Positions 25,079 to 33,574 of a stretch of 64,000 nucleotides of DNA are shown one piece after another. This stretch comes from Flavobacteriaceae bacterium (GTDB taxonomy: Bacteria > Bacteroidota > Bacteroidia > Flavobacteriales > Flavobacteriaceae). The notes under the pieces are model-generated. The model was not told the DNA's origin. It made no database searches and saw only the letters and a program-made list of their open reading frames with translations. The DNA lies in NCBI GenBank assembly GCA_028281065.1, contig JANQKN010000014.1, forward strand, positions 16,827-80,826, written 5' to 3'. Numbering within the stretch: position 1 is the stretch's first letter; the number at the start of each line of letters is the position of its first letter. The position numbers and the translations under genes were made by a program.

Positions 25079-26925
25079 TGAAACTATTTGTTGTTGTTCT
25101 TTTTATCACTTTTGTTTCACTGATAAGTTGTCAGGAAGAGATTAAAACAGAACATTTTAATTATTTCAAAGATTTACGAGATAAAGAATTAGAAAGCTTA
25201 GTTAATAGATTAGCGCTTCTTGATTCAACATCATTGCTCTATCAAACGATATCGTGGGAACTGGAATTGCTTCAAACAGGTGTAAGCAATGAATTAATAC
25301 ACAAAAGCATTTGTGAAAAAAATGCTGGGAGTTCTTTTAATAAGACGCTCAAGGAACTTCATTACGGAGAGTACTGTTTACAGAATAACCTTCAAAATAT
25401 AGCATTCGATCATTTTCGCAATGCATTTCACCTATCAAAAAAAATGTCAGATTCCGTATTGGTTTGTAAATCGCTTAATGGAATTCTCTTTGTTATAAGT
25501 CGTGCAACAGATAATGATTCTTTACAAAAGAAAAGGTCTCAGGATTACCTACGAAAATATGAAGTATATGCTTATGATGAACTTGAGAGATTTTATGTTG
25601 AATACTATCGTAACTATTTTAAATTACAAAGTAATTTTAAGATAGATAAAACCGAGTTATCTGATAAAATTATAAAGGAATATATATTAGCTCAACGTGC
25701 GAATAACTACTTTGGCTTTATAGAGTATTATCAAAAAAATGGGGTTTACCTTGAAGTTTTGTTGGACCAACCTGACACGGCTTTGGCTTATTATGATAAA
25801 GCATTGACAATAATTGAAGGAAAACCAAATTATCATTTTTTACAGGAACGTGTAAAGGGGCTTCATACGAATATAGGAATTATCCACTATTTTAATGAAG
25901 ATTATGCCTCTGCTGAAAAGGAGTTCAATAAAGCCTATAGCATTAAATCCACTAAAAAAAGAATTAAGAATGATATTGATCTCACAAATTGGAGGGCAAA
26001 AAACTACTTAAAACTAAACAGGATTGATAGTGCTGCTTTATACTTTGGGAAAAAAGATTCACTTTATGGAGTTCTCAATCAGTTAGAGCTCACTGCCAAG
26101 ATAGAAGAATCGGAAAGAAAATATAATGTCGATTTGGCAAGGAGCAAAACCAGACTTTCGATAATGCTTTTTTCAGTTTCGATCGTATTAATATTGATTG
26201 CTAGCCATTTTTCTTTAAGATATCAAAAGGGAAAACGCTTTTTATTAGAAAAGGAGAAGGAAGTCCTTATAAAAGACCGGGAACTCATGAGTATTGACGC
26301 TATGATCAAAGGACAAGAAAAGGAGAGGCAGTTGATAGCTCAGGAACTTCATCGGGATTTCGGAAATATTTTGGCTACAATAAGACTGTACTTTAAAAGT
26401 TTTCAGACTAGAATGAATGAGATTGACATGGAGACGAACGATATGATTGATAAAACCAGTCAAATGCTTGATGATGCTTCTGATAAGGTTCGAACTATTG
26501 CACATTTCAAACATGCACACAACTTGGTTCCAGATGGTCTAATCGAATCCATTCGAAAATATGCTTCAACGGTTGCTGATTCAGGTCAAATTGAAATTGA
26601 AATACTTCATTATAATTTCGAAAACGCAAGGCTTAACGATACTTTGAAAAACATTTTATTCAGTACTACTACCGAACTCATTTTAAATGTTATTAAGCAC
26701 TCTGAAGCTAATAAAGCATCCGTTAGCCTTACAAATCATGAGGATCATGTTAACCTAATAGTAAGTGATAATGGTGTTGGGTTTGAAGAAAAGGATATTG
26801 AGAATATAAATGGAATAGGACTAGATTCTATAAAGTCATGGGTAAAAAAATTAAATGGCAACATACATATAGACACTAATAGAAATCGAGGCGCCACCAT
26901 TATTATAGATTTTCCAAGGATATGA
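25075..26925 (+). CDS. TPR-containing sensor histidine kinase (HisKA_3 type)
   Basis: 616 residues. A signal or lipobox-like start (MMKLFVVVLFITFVSLISC) leads to a periplasmic helical region of about 340 residues with TPR-like pairs (ALAYYDKALTIIEGK, YFNEDYASAEKEFNKAYSI). One membrane helix (about 360-382) precedes the cytoplasmic kinase. The phosphoacceptor is His about 426 in ERQLIAQELHRDFGNILATI, with the ATPase N-box TELILNVIKHSEANKA and the DNGVGFEEKDI and NGIGLDSI G-boxes. The first base of the next gene's ATG lies in the stop region (26922-26925 overlap), so kinase and regulator are coupled. The signal sensed is unknown. Confidence 0.93.
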   Translation: MMKLFVVVLFITFVSLISCQEEIKTEHFNYFKDLRDKELESLVNRLALLDSTSLLYQTISWELELLQTGVSNELIHKSICEKNAGSSFNKTLKELHYGEYCLQNNLQNIAFDHFRNAFHLSKKMSDSVLVCKSLNGILFVISRATDNDSLQKKRSQDYLRKYEVYAYDELERFYVEYYRNYFKLQSNFKIDKTELSDKIIKEYILAQRANNYFGFIEYYQKNGVYLEVLLDQPDTALAYYDKALTIIEGKPNYHFLQERVKGLHTNIGIIHYFNEDYASAEKEFNKAYSIKSTKKRIKNDIDLTNWRAKNYLKLNRIDSAALYFGKKDSLYGVLNQLELTAKIEESERKYNVDLARSKTRLSIMLFSVSIVLILIASHFSLRYQKGKRFLLEKEKEVLIKDRELMSIDAMIKGQEKERQLIAQELHRDFGNILATIRLYFKSFQTRMNEIDMETNDMIDKTSQMLDDASDKVRTIAHFKHAHNLVPDGLIESIRKYASTVADSGQIEIEILHYNFENARLNDTLKNILFSTTTELILNVIKHSEANKASVSLTNHEDHVNLIVSDNGVGFEEKDIENINGIGLDSIKSWVKKLNGNIHIDTNRNRGATIIIDFPRI

Positions 26926-27539
26926 TTCGAGTAATTGTAGTAGATGATCATTTAGGCTTGCTTGACGGTATAAAGGAGTATTTCAAGTATTATGAAGACA
27001 TTCAAATTATGCACACTTTTACAAATGGAAATGAACTTCTAAACCGCTTGAAAGAAGGCTATTTTGATGTTCTAGTTACTGATATTCAGATGCCTATGCT
27101 TAATGGTGTTTATTTAGCTAAAAAAGTTCTAGAAGATTTTCCCGAAGCTAAGATTTTAACATATACAATGCATGCCAACCCTGAAAGTTTTCGCCAAATG
27201 ATAATGACAGGTGTTCATGGTTATGTCTTAAAAACTTCCAGCTTGGAAACCTTATATCTTGGTATCAAAGCGATATCTTCAGGCGATCCCTTTTTTGACA
27301 AGGACATTCCCTTTGATGTTACAAACAGGAACAAGGAAAAGGGGACGCTATCCAAAAGAGAATGGCAAATTCTCTGGCTAATTGCAGATGGTTTAAATAA
27401 TCAGCAAATTGCAGATCGGCTTTTTATATCCCGTCGAACAGTAGAGACTCATAGGAAAAATATGAGGTTTAAACTTAGGCTTACATCTTCGAGTCAGTCC
27501 TTAGTTGAATACAGTATTAATCTTCGTTATAACGGCTAA
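26922..27539 (+). CDS. NarL/LuxR-family response regulator
   Basis: 205 residues. The receiver domain has acidic pocket residues in VVDDH (8-9) and the phosphoacceptor D54 in LVTDIQMPMLNG, with the conserved Thr/Lys positions in TYTMHA and YVLKTSS. A C-terminal LuxR-type helix-turn-helix (LSKREWQILWLIADGLNNQQIADRLFISRRTVETHRKNM) binds DNA. It is the cognate partner of the preceding kinase by gene overlap. Palindromic sites at 24481 and 27565 are candidate targets. Confidence 0.95.
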   Translation: MIRVIVVDDHLGLLDGIKEYFKYYEDIQIMHTFTNGNELLNRLKEGYFDVLVTDIQMPMLNGVYLAKKVLEDFPEAKILTYTMHANPESFRQMIMTGVHGYVLKTSSLETLYLGIKAISSGDPFFDKDIPFDVTNRNKEKGTLSKREWQILWLIADGLNNQQIADRLFISRRTVETHRKNMRFKLRLTSSSQSLVEYSINLRYNG

Positions 27540-27564
27540 CTTAGTTATAACTTCACAAATAAAA

Positions 27565-27581
27565 TACCCAAGCTAAGGTAT
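27565..27581. promoter_or_regulatory. Putative response-regulator box B
   Basis: TACCCAAGCTAAGGTAT, an imperfect palindrome of the form TACCC-N7-GGTA, matches box A at 24481-24497 in 13 of 17 bases. It lies 120 bases before the lipoprotein gene at 27701. Confidence 0.45.
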
Positions 27582-27700
27582 GTTTTCATACTTCTTTTGA
27601 GAGTAAGTTTGAACAATCCTATCTCCTTAATAGGCAGGCATTCTGAAAACGATTTGTTTTCATTAATAAAGAAATTACTGAATAAATAAAACCATGTATT

Positions 27701-29497
27701 ATGAAAAGGCTCTTCTTTCTGTCCATAATGATCTGTACTGCTCTGGTAAGTTCAAGTTGCAGCATTAAAAAACATGTAAATAATCAGTTCCCTCCACTTT
27801 CTACAACTGATCAACAAGTCCTTGCAATTAAGCAAAACCTCAACAGCATTGATTCAATTCGCCCGTCACTAGGATTATATCTAGGTGAAGATGTTTTAGT
27901 GAGCTATTTAAAACGAGAAATCCGAAAGGGTTTGGAATCGAATCAATCTGAGGATTTAAAGGTCTTGTGGTTAGAACCTGTAATCTCATTTGACAAGCAG
28001 GCCATTGTTTTTGATATTGATGCTATTCTAAAGGTTCCAAAACATCATGTTACGATGAAAGTAAAGATGAAGGGACTGTCTGCCATCTCTTCAAGCTCCG
28101 ACACATTATATATTAGAAACGCATTCAAATCTGTTAAACTTTACGATATAACCTTCACAAAGTGTCCTGGCTTAAAGAGATGGGCGATAGCCAAATTACT
28201 GCCTCCCATCTTGAATAATTTTATCAATAATGTCAACGGAGAATATCTTAGGAAACCATTAGTTCTTGATCTCAATTGGAAAAGAAATCTTCGCTTTGAT
28301 CCAAAAGTTGTATTTGGAAGAACGGCGACTGGTCCGGTTGTAAATATTGAAAGGTACCTTAAAACTACTTCTTGGAAAATCGATAATAACGGACTATCAA
28401 TTTTAATTGAACTATCGCGTGACAAGCCAATTTCGGAAGAAAATTCTCTGCCATCTGGAGAAGGATTCAACGAAGAATATCTTACTGAAATTTTTTCTCG
28501 CTACGATAGCATCTATTCACAACTTTGGAATAAACATTTTACGGCATTGGATTCAACAACACTAATTTCTGCTTCGCTAAAAAAACATGAACTTGCAAGT
28601 GTCTTCAATCAAGGAATGAGCAAAGGAATTACTTTCCAGCAAGGATATGAAGTGGAACGAGAGAATTTTCGCTCCGAGATGAAAGTATTTCGTGATAAAG
28701 TTCGCTGTAGTTGGGTTCGTGACAACTGTAGTAGAGATTGTTGCATATCAGAGGTGTGGGGAAACTGTGTATTGTGGGACCCAGTTTGTCTAGCATCTGT
28801 TGCAGCCTGCGAAGGACTAAATATAACAAAGGTAACAGCTTGTGAGTTAGCTAAAGCTACAAATGAACTTATGGATCTCGGTGCTTTTCAAGGATACACT
28901 CTAGGGTATGGAAACACTCGAATTGATCTTATCAAAGCAATGATAACAGACGACTTGTCTCAAATTAATCTTAACTACGGTGGTGCGGTTACGGGTAATT
29001 TTAAAGCGCAGCTTGAAATAAGGCCAAAATGGCTTGGGCACATTTTATTGTGCAACTCAAAGTATAAAAAAAATATAACAAGCAGATTGGCATTTGATAT
29101 CCCACAACAGGAATCAAAAATATTCATGAATGTGACACAAGTTGGAGATCAGGTCGTATTAAATGGTAGATTTGAGCCCATCTCGTACGAAGCATCTGTC
29201 AACCCGAGCCCCTTGCACGCATTTCTAACGGATCCAAACATGATTCGTCAGTGTCCAATATTATGGGGAGTAATTGGCAGTGGGTCAGCCGCAATAATGA
29301 TTGGAAACTTTTTTGATATCGTTAAACTCGGCCCTGAAGACGAACTTCTACTTAAGGGATATACTTCTGGCACATATCGCCCTGCTTCGTTTAGCAACAA
29401 ATTGTATCCTCTTGATGTTACAATTAATGATTACTATCACTATCCGGCTAAAGTTGTTTGGTCAGAAAAGGCTATAGAATACCGCCATAATGAATAA
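27701..29497 (+). CDS. Hypothetical large lipoprotein
   Basis: 598 residues with a lipoprotein signal (MKRLFFLSIMICTALVSSSC). The N-terminal half alternates strands and helices (VSYLKREIRKGLES, AIVFDIDAILKVPKHHVTMKVKMKGLSAISS) in a way reminiscent of BPI/TULIP-like or DUF4403 proteins, but I cannot assign it. A cysteine-rich insert occurs at about 345-390 (RCSWVRDNCSRDCCISEVWGNC, split by short spacers), suggesting disulfides. It follows the two-component operon after a 161-base gap containing the putative regulator box B and could be a target. The direct repeat copy B lies 140 bases downstream. Confidence 0.75.
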   Translation: MKRLFFLSIMICTALVSSSCSIKKHVNNQFPPLSTTDQQVLAIKQNLNSIDSIRPSLGLYLGEDVLVSYLKREIRKGLESNQSEDLKVLWLEPVISFDKQAIVFDIDAILKVPKHHVTMKVKMKGLSAISSSSDTLYIRNAFKSVKLYDITFTKCPGLKRWAIAKLLPPILNNFINNVNGEYLRKPLVLDLNWKRNLRFDPKVVFGRTATGPVVNIERYLKTTSWKIDNNGLSILIELSRDKPISEENSLPSGEGFNEEYLTEIFSRYDSIYSQLWNKHFTALDSTTLISASLKKHELASVFNQGMSKGITFQQGYEVERENFRSEMKVFRDKVRCSWVRDNCSRDCCISEVWGNCVLWDPVCLASVAACEGLNITKVTACELAKATNELMDLGAFQGYTLGYGNTRIDLIKAMITDDLSQINLNYGGAVTGNFKAQLEIRPKWLGHILLCNSKYKKNITSRLAFDIPQQESKIFMNVTQVGDQVVLNGRFEPISYEASVNPSPLHAFLTDPNMIRQCPILWGVIGSGSAAIMIGNFFDIVKLGPEDELLLKGYTSGTYRPASFSNKLYPLDVTINDYYHYPAKVVWSEKAIEYRHNE

Positions 29498-29786
29498 AGA
29501 CAATATGCATACATAACCCGTTTTCTTTTCTGGATTAACATAGAAGATGGCTTGTAACAAAAACTGGACACAGATAAAAGATTTACATGTCACTGGTCTT
29601 ATTTAAAGTGGTTGTATTTCTGATTACCTTTCAAGTAGGGATAACAACTCCCCCAGGTTTTTTAGGGCTTTTGCCTCTTTTTGATACCTCAGTCTTACTT
29701 GGAGCAGGTGGGTTATTTCAATGAACATTTTCTTATCTCAAATCTAAATATTCGAAAGATATTTGCTTAGATGTTACAGTAGAATT
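29498..29786. other. Intergenic region with RHS-junction remnant
   Basis: 289 bases without a supported gene. It contains repeat copy B (29637-29681). On the minus strand, a short open frame WGSCYPYLKGNQKYNHFK resembles the RHS junction WGSYYPYG of the orphan tip but ends after a few codons. Confidence 0.5.
29637..29681. repeat. Direct repeat copy B
   Basis: Matches 24229-24273 in the same orientation over about 45 bases with a handful of mismatches, including the core TTTTTTAGGGCTTTT. It forms the right edge of the bracketed 5.4-kb segment. Confidence 0.7.
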
Positions 29787-30365
29787 TTACTTAACCCAAT
29801 CAGAAAAATTATTGTACCCATCATCATCCTTCCAATCATACACGGGATAATCGGATGACAATCGATAAATTTTATTTCGATGCTCTTCTTTTGCTCGGTG
29901 TTCCAAAGTCCACCCATCTAAATCTGGGTATTTAATCCACTTCCCTTCAATTAAATCGTGAAGTTTTAATCTCTTTCCATCCTTAGAAAAGGAATAACCT
30001 AAATATCTAAATGGATTATTGCCATTATTCTTGGTCTTCTTGTTTTTCCCTTTTATACCATTTATATGGACTCCAAAAATATGATTCCCTCGCTCCATAC
30101 TTTTCATAATCTCATAACAAACCCATTTTCGGTCGAACGTTTTAGAACCAATAAGCACACACGTGTTCGTGGTATTCTTTAATCCTTTATTGATTAAACG
30201 CTTAATAGCAATATCCCCATCTTTTTTAGCTGTTTCCCAAATGGAGGCATCAAAAAATCCTGCTTCTTCCCTATTGTCCTTGGTAAGCCAATGATTCCTA
30301 ACCACATTCGCCCTAAAATCTATTACATCCTGATAATGGAAACTGAAAAACACTCTTTTGGCCAT
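29787..30365 (-). CDS. ThsB-like TIR-fold protein (192 aa)
   Basis: Begins RVFFSFHYQDVIDFRANVVRNHW, followed by GFFDASIWE, a strand CVLIGSKTFDRKWVCYEIMKSMERG and FGVHINGIKG. This is the pattern of the TIR-like (DUF1863/ThsB) fold used in Thoeris anti-phage systems, in which ThsB proteins sense infection and make a cyclic ADP-ribose-type signal. The catalytic acidic residue is probably in the WVCYEIMKS helix. It is the last gene of a minus-strand cluster, two bases after the preceding TIR gene, so it is co-transcribed. The C-terminal extension (about 120-192) is longer than in its paralogue at 32883 and may set partner or ligand specificity. Confidence 0.85.
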   Translation of the reverse strand: MAKRVFFSFHYQDVIDFRANVVRNHWLTKDNREEAGFFDASIWETAKKDGDIAIKRLINKGLKNTTNTCVLIGSKTFDRKWVCYEIMKSMERGNHIFGVHINGIKGKNKKTKNNGNNPFRYLGYSFSKDGKRLKLHDLIEGKWIKYPDLDGWTLEHRAKEEHRNKIYRLSSDYPVYDWKDDDGYNNFSDWVK

Positions 30366-30367
30366 GA

Positions 30368-31069
30368 TTAATCCAAATTTATATGTACGTCGTACAAGTC
30401 CTTGTCATCCTTAATCTTAATGGCCTTCTCAATGTACCAATTGTAATTTTTATCATAAATAAAGCTGTCCCATTGAACTGTTTTTATAAAAGATGATTCA
30501 CTTGTGGTATGAATTTTTGTCCCATTACATTCTCTAAATTGTTTTTCTAAAATATTGAACATATTATCTTTCAATATTTTAAAAAGTTGGCCAGTATGAT
30601 GGGTAGTGCTGTTGCAAGCTGGGTTTGAAGTATAATACCAATCATACGTCCCTGTTTCATCGGGTAGGACAACACCCAAAACAGCATTCATTTGTTTGGT
30701 ATTACCACCAGTGGGCACTGTTCTTAAAGAGTATGATATTTCCCAAGGAATCCATTGTTCATTCTCACTTTCATTTGTTTTCATGCCTTTGGAAATCATA
30801 ACAATGGTAATACTGGATTGTCTTATCTTTCCCTTTAAAGCAGTTTCAATGGTAGAATCCGTGAACTCGGCTAAGCTTTCACCATCTTTTTCCCCTAAAT
30901 TAATATTGTCCTCACCTATAATCTCCTGTAATTTATCTACATAATCACGAACCCGGGTGGCTCTTGGCTTTGAAAAAAAATTCCTTCCATCAAACTCTAT
31001 TTCAGTCATATTCAATGATTTTACCTGTGTATCCTTATACTTATAAGACACAAAAACTTTTCTCCCCAT
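30368..31069 (-). CDS. ThsB-like TIR-fold protein (233 aa)
   Basis: N-terminus RKVFVSYKYKDTQVKSL is a TIR first strand; further matches are RVRDYVDKLQEII, SLAEFTDSTIETALKGKIRQSSITIVMISKGM and WIPWEISYSL, where the Glu in PWEISYSL sits where the catalytic Glu of TIR NADases and ThsB proteins lies. The C-terminal 80 residues form a separate extension without known match. The start overlaps the SLOG gene stop by one base, and its stop is two bases before the next TIR gene, so all belong to one operon. The DUF1863-type TIR call is reasonably firm; the role in defence is inferred. Confidence 0.82.
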   Translation of the reverse strand: MGRKVFVSYKYKDTQVKSLNMTEIEFDGRNFFSKPRATRVRDYVDKLQEIIGEDNINLGEKDGESLAEFTDSTIETALKGKIRQSSITIVMISKGMKTNESENEQWIPWEISYSLRTVPTGGNTKQMNAVLGVVLPDETGTYDWYYTSNPACNSTTHHTGQLFKILKDNMFNILEKQFRECNGTKIHTTSESSFIKTVQWDSFIYDKNYNWYIEKAIKIKDDKDLYDVHINLD

Positions 31070-31659
31070 TAGTTTAGTTTTTTCATCAATAATTCTTCAA
31101 ATACAGACATGTAGGCATAATCGGATTCCAAACGGTCTATCCGGTTTTGTTGATTTTGATGTATTATCTTGGCCGCTGCACCCGTATTGGCCATGGGCAA
31201 TACAATGGCTTCTGGGTGAAATTGCCTAAACATTTCGTATTCTGTTTCAACACCATCCATACCACCAATAAATATCCCAGCACTAAATTCATGATTATAA
31301 AACATCAACTCCCGCATCAATCCTAGGCTTTGATCCCGGTCTCCATGAATTGGGGTCAGTACTATGTTCTCAAATTTGTTATTGTCTTCCGGATAGTACT
31401 GTTCAAAAAACTTGCTTTGGTAAAGCGTCAAATGTTCTTGAATATTAATTTTCATTTTTTGCATTACGTAATAAACCAAAGGTGTAATAGAGGGATGACC
31501 ACCCCAAATTAAACGATGCTTAGGCAGTACAATGGATGTAAGTGCAATTACAGCATCCCTTATAGCAATAACATCTGCCGTTTCATAATAGATTGCATCA
31601 CGCTCTGGAAGCGGAATACTCGCAGAAAGGAAAATGTTCTTTAATTGTTTTGCAGCCAT
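31069..31659 (-). CDS. Stand-alone SLOG-domain protein
   Basis: 196 residues of Rossmann-like pattern. Key segments are NIFLSASIPL, AVIALTSIVLPKHRLIWGGHPSITPLV, NIVLTPIHGDRDQSLGLMRELM, SAGIFIGGMDGVETEYEMF and the glycine-poor TGAAAK turn. These correspond to the SMF/DprA-LOG (SLOG) superfamily, which binds nucleotide-derived ligands; in Thoeris a SLOG domain at the C-terminus of ThsA senses the TIR product. Here the SLOG is a separate protein with no SIR2 or membrane part attached. It overlaps the larger TIR gene by 19 bases and the next ThsB-like gene by one base. Sensor function is inferred. Confidence 0.8.
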   Translation of the reverse strand: MAAKQLKNIFLSASIPLPERDAIYYETADVIAIRDAVIALTSIVLPKHRLIWGGHPSITPLVYYVMQKMKINIQEHLTLYQSKFFEQYYPEDNNKFENIVLTPIHGDRDQSLGLMRELMFYNHEFSAGIFIGGMDGVETEYEMFRQFHPEAIVLPMANTGAAAKIIHQNQQNRIDRLESDYAYMSVFEELLMKKLN

Positions 31660-32807
31660 GTCTCAAAGTTTTGCTTTTTCAGTGTTTTTACTTTTAGGTA
31701 TACATTCAACCAATCCAAATGCTCCAACCACTTTTCCCTAATGCGTAAATCATCGAATATTAAGTGGATACTATCTATTTCGTACTCAGAAATTTCTTGT
31801 CGCAACTTATCAGACTGGTTGCAATCCATGGATCGAGGGATGCCAATGGTTGGAATAAATATTCTCCTTTTATTACCTCCCAGATCTTCTGTTAGATACC
31901 GTGCGGGTTGTAAATGAACTTCTTTCCCTTTTGTTCGTGCTAGGTTCGTGAATTCTGTAATTAAGTTATCCTGTCTCGCGGCAAGGTTTCTAGCCCTCAT
32001 AGATTCAGCAGTATTTACAATTCTAGCAACACAACTATCAATAAGTTTAGAGGTGTCTTTAGAAGCATATTGCTCATCTACAAAATCTTCTTGCTGCAAA
32101 AAAATAGGTTCACTTATATGCGAAGTATTTTCCAAGGTATGGTCTGGCCAAACTACTTGAACTATTCCTATCTGCTTGGCATTTGCCTCTGCCAGTTCTT
32201 CCTTGCACCATTTACTGGTCATAAAGCCCTCGGTATTGAGCATTACAATTACATCGCAATCCGTCATACGATGCCATAGCTCTTCCTGAAAAAGCTCCCC
32301 CTGCTTAATAGAATGAGTGTCTAGGAAAACATCGAAATTATTCCGTTCCAGTGCCTCATACAATTGGATAGCTACTGATGACGAATCATCTCTTTTGTAG
32401 CTCACAAATACTTTCCGGGAATGTCGTAGTTTGCCAAAGGACTCCAGTGCCAGATTCACTATTTTACTGTCAACAGTAGCATCGTACTTTTGCCCATTGT
32501 AATTTTCCAACACTTTGGGTATTTCTTTACTGAAAGAATTTTCAAAAATTGGAAGTATTGGTGTTGCATCTTTTATAAGCCTATTAACAAATGTGTGGTT
32601 TTTAAAATTTCCATTTGGACTACCAAAATAGAAACAGAAGGCTGGCTGATTTTCTTTATAATCTTGCGTAAAATTTGCCGGTGTAACTACTAAAAAAGCA
32701 CTCTCAGGCAATCTTAATTCCGAGACCTTTTCAAAAAATAGATCTTGAATTTTCTTTGAGTTCTCTCCAAGGTTACCCAAAAAAATTAATTGATATTTAT
32801 ATTTCAT
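31641..32807 (-). CDS. TIR-domain protein with N- and C-terminal extensions (388 aa)
   Basis: The middle (about 130-260) is a classical TIR domain: RKVFVSYKRDDSSSVAIQLYEAL, FDVFLDTHSIKQGELFQEELW, DCDVIVMLNTEGFMTSKWCKEELAEA, with the catalytic Glu at about 203-204 after the WC. The N-terminal 125 residues form an alpha-beta domain (YQLIFLGNLGENSKKIQDLFFEKV, PAFCFYFGSPNG, TPILPIFEN); the C-terminal 120 include YEIDSIHLIFDD and a helical end. It is the only classical TIR of the cluster and is a candidate NAD-consuming effector. A palindrome at 32858-32877 lies upstream, so it may have its own promoter. The stop overlaps the SLOG gene. Confidence 0.85.
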   Translation of the reverse strand: MKYKYQLIFLGNLGENSKKIQDLFFEKVSELRLPESAFLVVTPANFTQDYKENQPAFCFYFGSPNGNFKNHTFVNRLIKDATPILPIFENSFSKEIPKVLENYNGQKYDATVDSKIVNLALESFGKLRHSRKVFVSYKRDDSSSVAIQLYEALERNNFDVFLDTHSIKQGELFQEELWHRMTDCDVIVMLNTEGFMTSKWCKEELAEANAKQIGIVQVVWPDHTLENTSHISEPIFLQQEDFVDEQYASKDTSKLIDSCVARIVNTAESMRARNLAARQDNLITEFTNLARTKGKEVHLQPARYLTEDLGGNKRRIFIPTIGIPRSMDCNQSDKLRQEISEYEIDSIHLIFDDLRIREKWLEHLDWLNVYLKVKTLKKQNFETWLQNN

Positions 32808-32857
32808 GAGTGTATTTTTCTCTCATCTCTCCTAATAAATTATGACTTAAAATCATT

Positions 32858-32877
32858 TTCATTTCTATACAAATGAA
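32858..32877. promoter_or_regulatory. Palindrome upstream of the TIR/SLOG genes
   Basis: TTCATTTCTATACAAATGAA pairs at 18 of 20 positions. It shares ATTTnTATACAAAT with the perfect palindrome at 33713-33726, so both probably bind the same regulator. Confidence 0.45.
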
Positions 32878-32882
32878 CTATT

Positions 32883-33371
32883 CTATTTCCCAGCATCTTT
32901 GGCGGCTTGCTCAATCCAATCTCCCATATTGCTATAACCATTATCATTTACCCAATCATAGGTATTAAATCTCTCGAAGAAATATTTTTTATCGTCTAAA
33001 CCATTTGTAAACAACGGACCAAATGTATTATCTCCTTTTTTGCTGGTATTCCCATCACTGTCTTTTATGTTATGAACATATATACCTAAAATTCCATTCC
33101 CTTTTTCCCAGCTCTTTTCAAGTTCGTATTTAATATAATCTCTGTTGCTAGTATCAGTTCCAATTAAAACTACAGTCACAGAAGTTCCATCAAGTTGCTC
33201 TCTAATCCATTTTTTAATCGCAGAATCTCCACCCTTTTTTATTTCTTCAAAATCTGCAGCGTCAATAAAACCTGCTGCTTTTCTATCTTGAGTTACCCAA
33301 CTATTTCTTACGATATTTGCTCTCCAAACGTCGTTTGCATAATGAAAGCTGAAAAAAGTTCTTCTTGCCAT
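32883..33371 (-). CDS. ThsB-like TIR-fold protein (162 aa)
   Basis: Compact TIR-like protein: RRTFFSFHYANDVWRANIVRNSW, GFIDAADFEE, DGTSVTVVLIGTDTSNRDYIKYELEKSWEKGNGILGIYVHNI. It matches the DUF1863/ThsB family end to end and is about the usual family length. The helix with YELEKS holds the probable catalytic Glu. It is paralogous to the 192-residue protein at the other end of the cluster (same FFSFHY start and NIVRNSW/NVVRNHW segment). It is separated from the downstream TIR gene by 75 bases containing a palindrome, and preceded by a 43-codon basic ORF. Confidence 0.87.
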   Translation of the reverse strand: MARRTFFSFHYANDVWRANIVRNSWVTQDRKAAGFIDAADFEEIKKGGDSAIKKWIREQLDGTSVTVVLIGTDTSNRDYIKYELEKSWEKGNGILGIYVHNIKDSDGNTSKKGDNTFGPLFTNGLDDKKYFFERFNTYDWVNDNGYSNMGDWIEQAAKDAGK

Positions 33372-33422
33372 AATTTGTTAATTATAAATTGTTAAAATTC
33401 CGATATTGAATAAGACCATGGG

Positions 33423-33554
33423 TTAATCTCCTTTCTTGTGCTTATGTGGTTTTAGAGATGGTGTATTCCCGGGTGTCTTTTTGTTATCCCTTTGACGTCT
33501 ATCCGGTTTTCCTGTTGATTTTGCGATTCTTTTTGGTCCTGGTTTAATTCCCAT
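33423..33554 (-). CDS. Small, highly basic protein at the head of the TIR cluster (43 aa)
   Basis: 43 residues, MGIKPGPKRIAKS... to ...KPHKHKKGD, rich in Lys, Arg, Pro and Gly with almost no hydrophobic residues. It begins at an ATG at 33554 and ends 52 bases before the ThsB-like gene in the same direction. It has no membrane segment, so it is not a classical small toxin; it could bind nucleic acid. No family is recognised. Its position and open frame support it; composition alone could be chance. Confidence 0.5.
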   Translation of the reverse strand: MGIKPGPKRIAKSTGKPDRRQRDNKKTPGNTPSLKPHKHKKGD

Positions 33555-33574
33555 AATATTAGTTTTTTATAATG

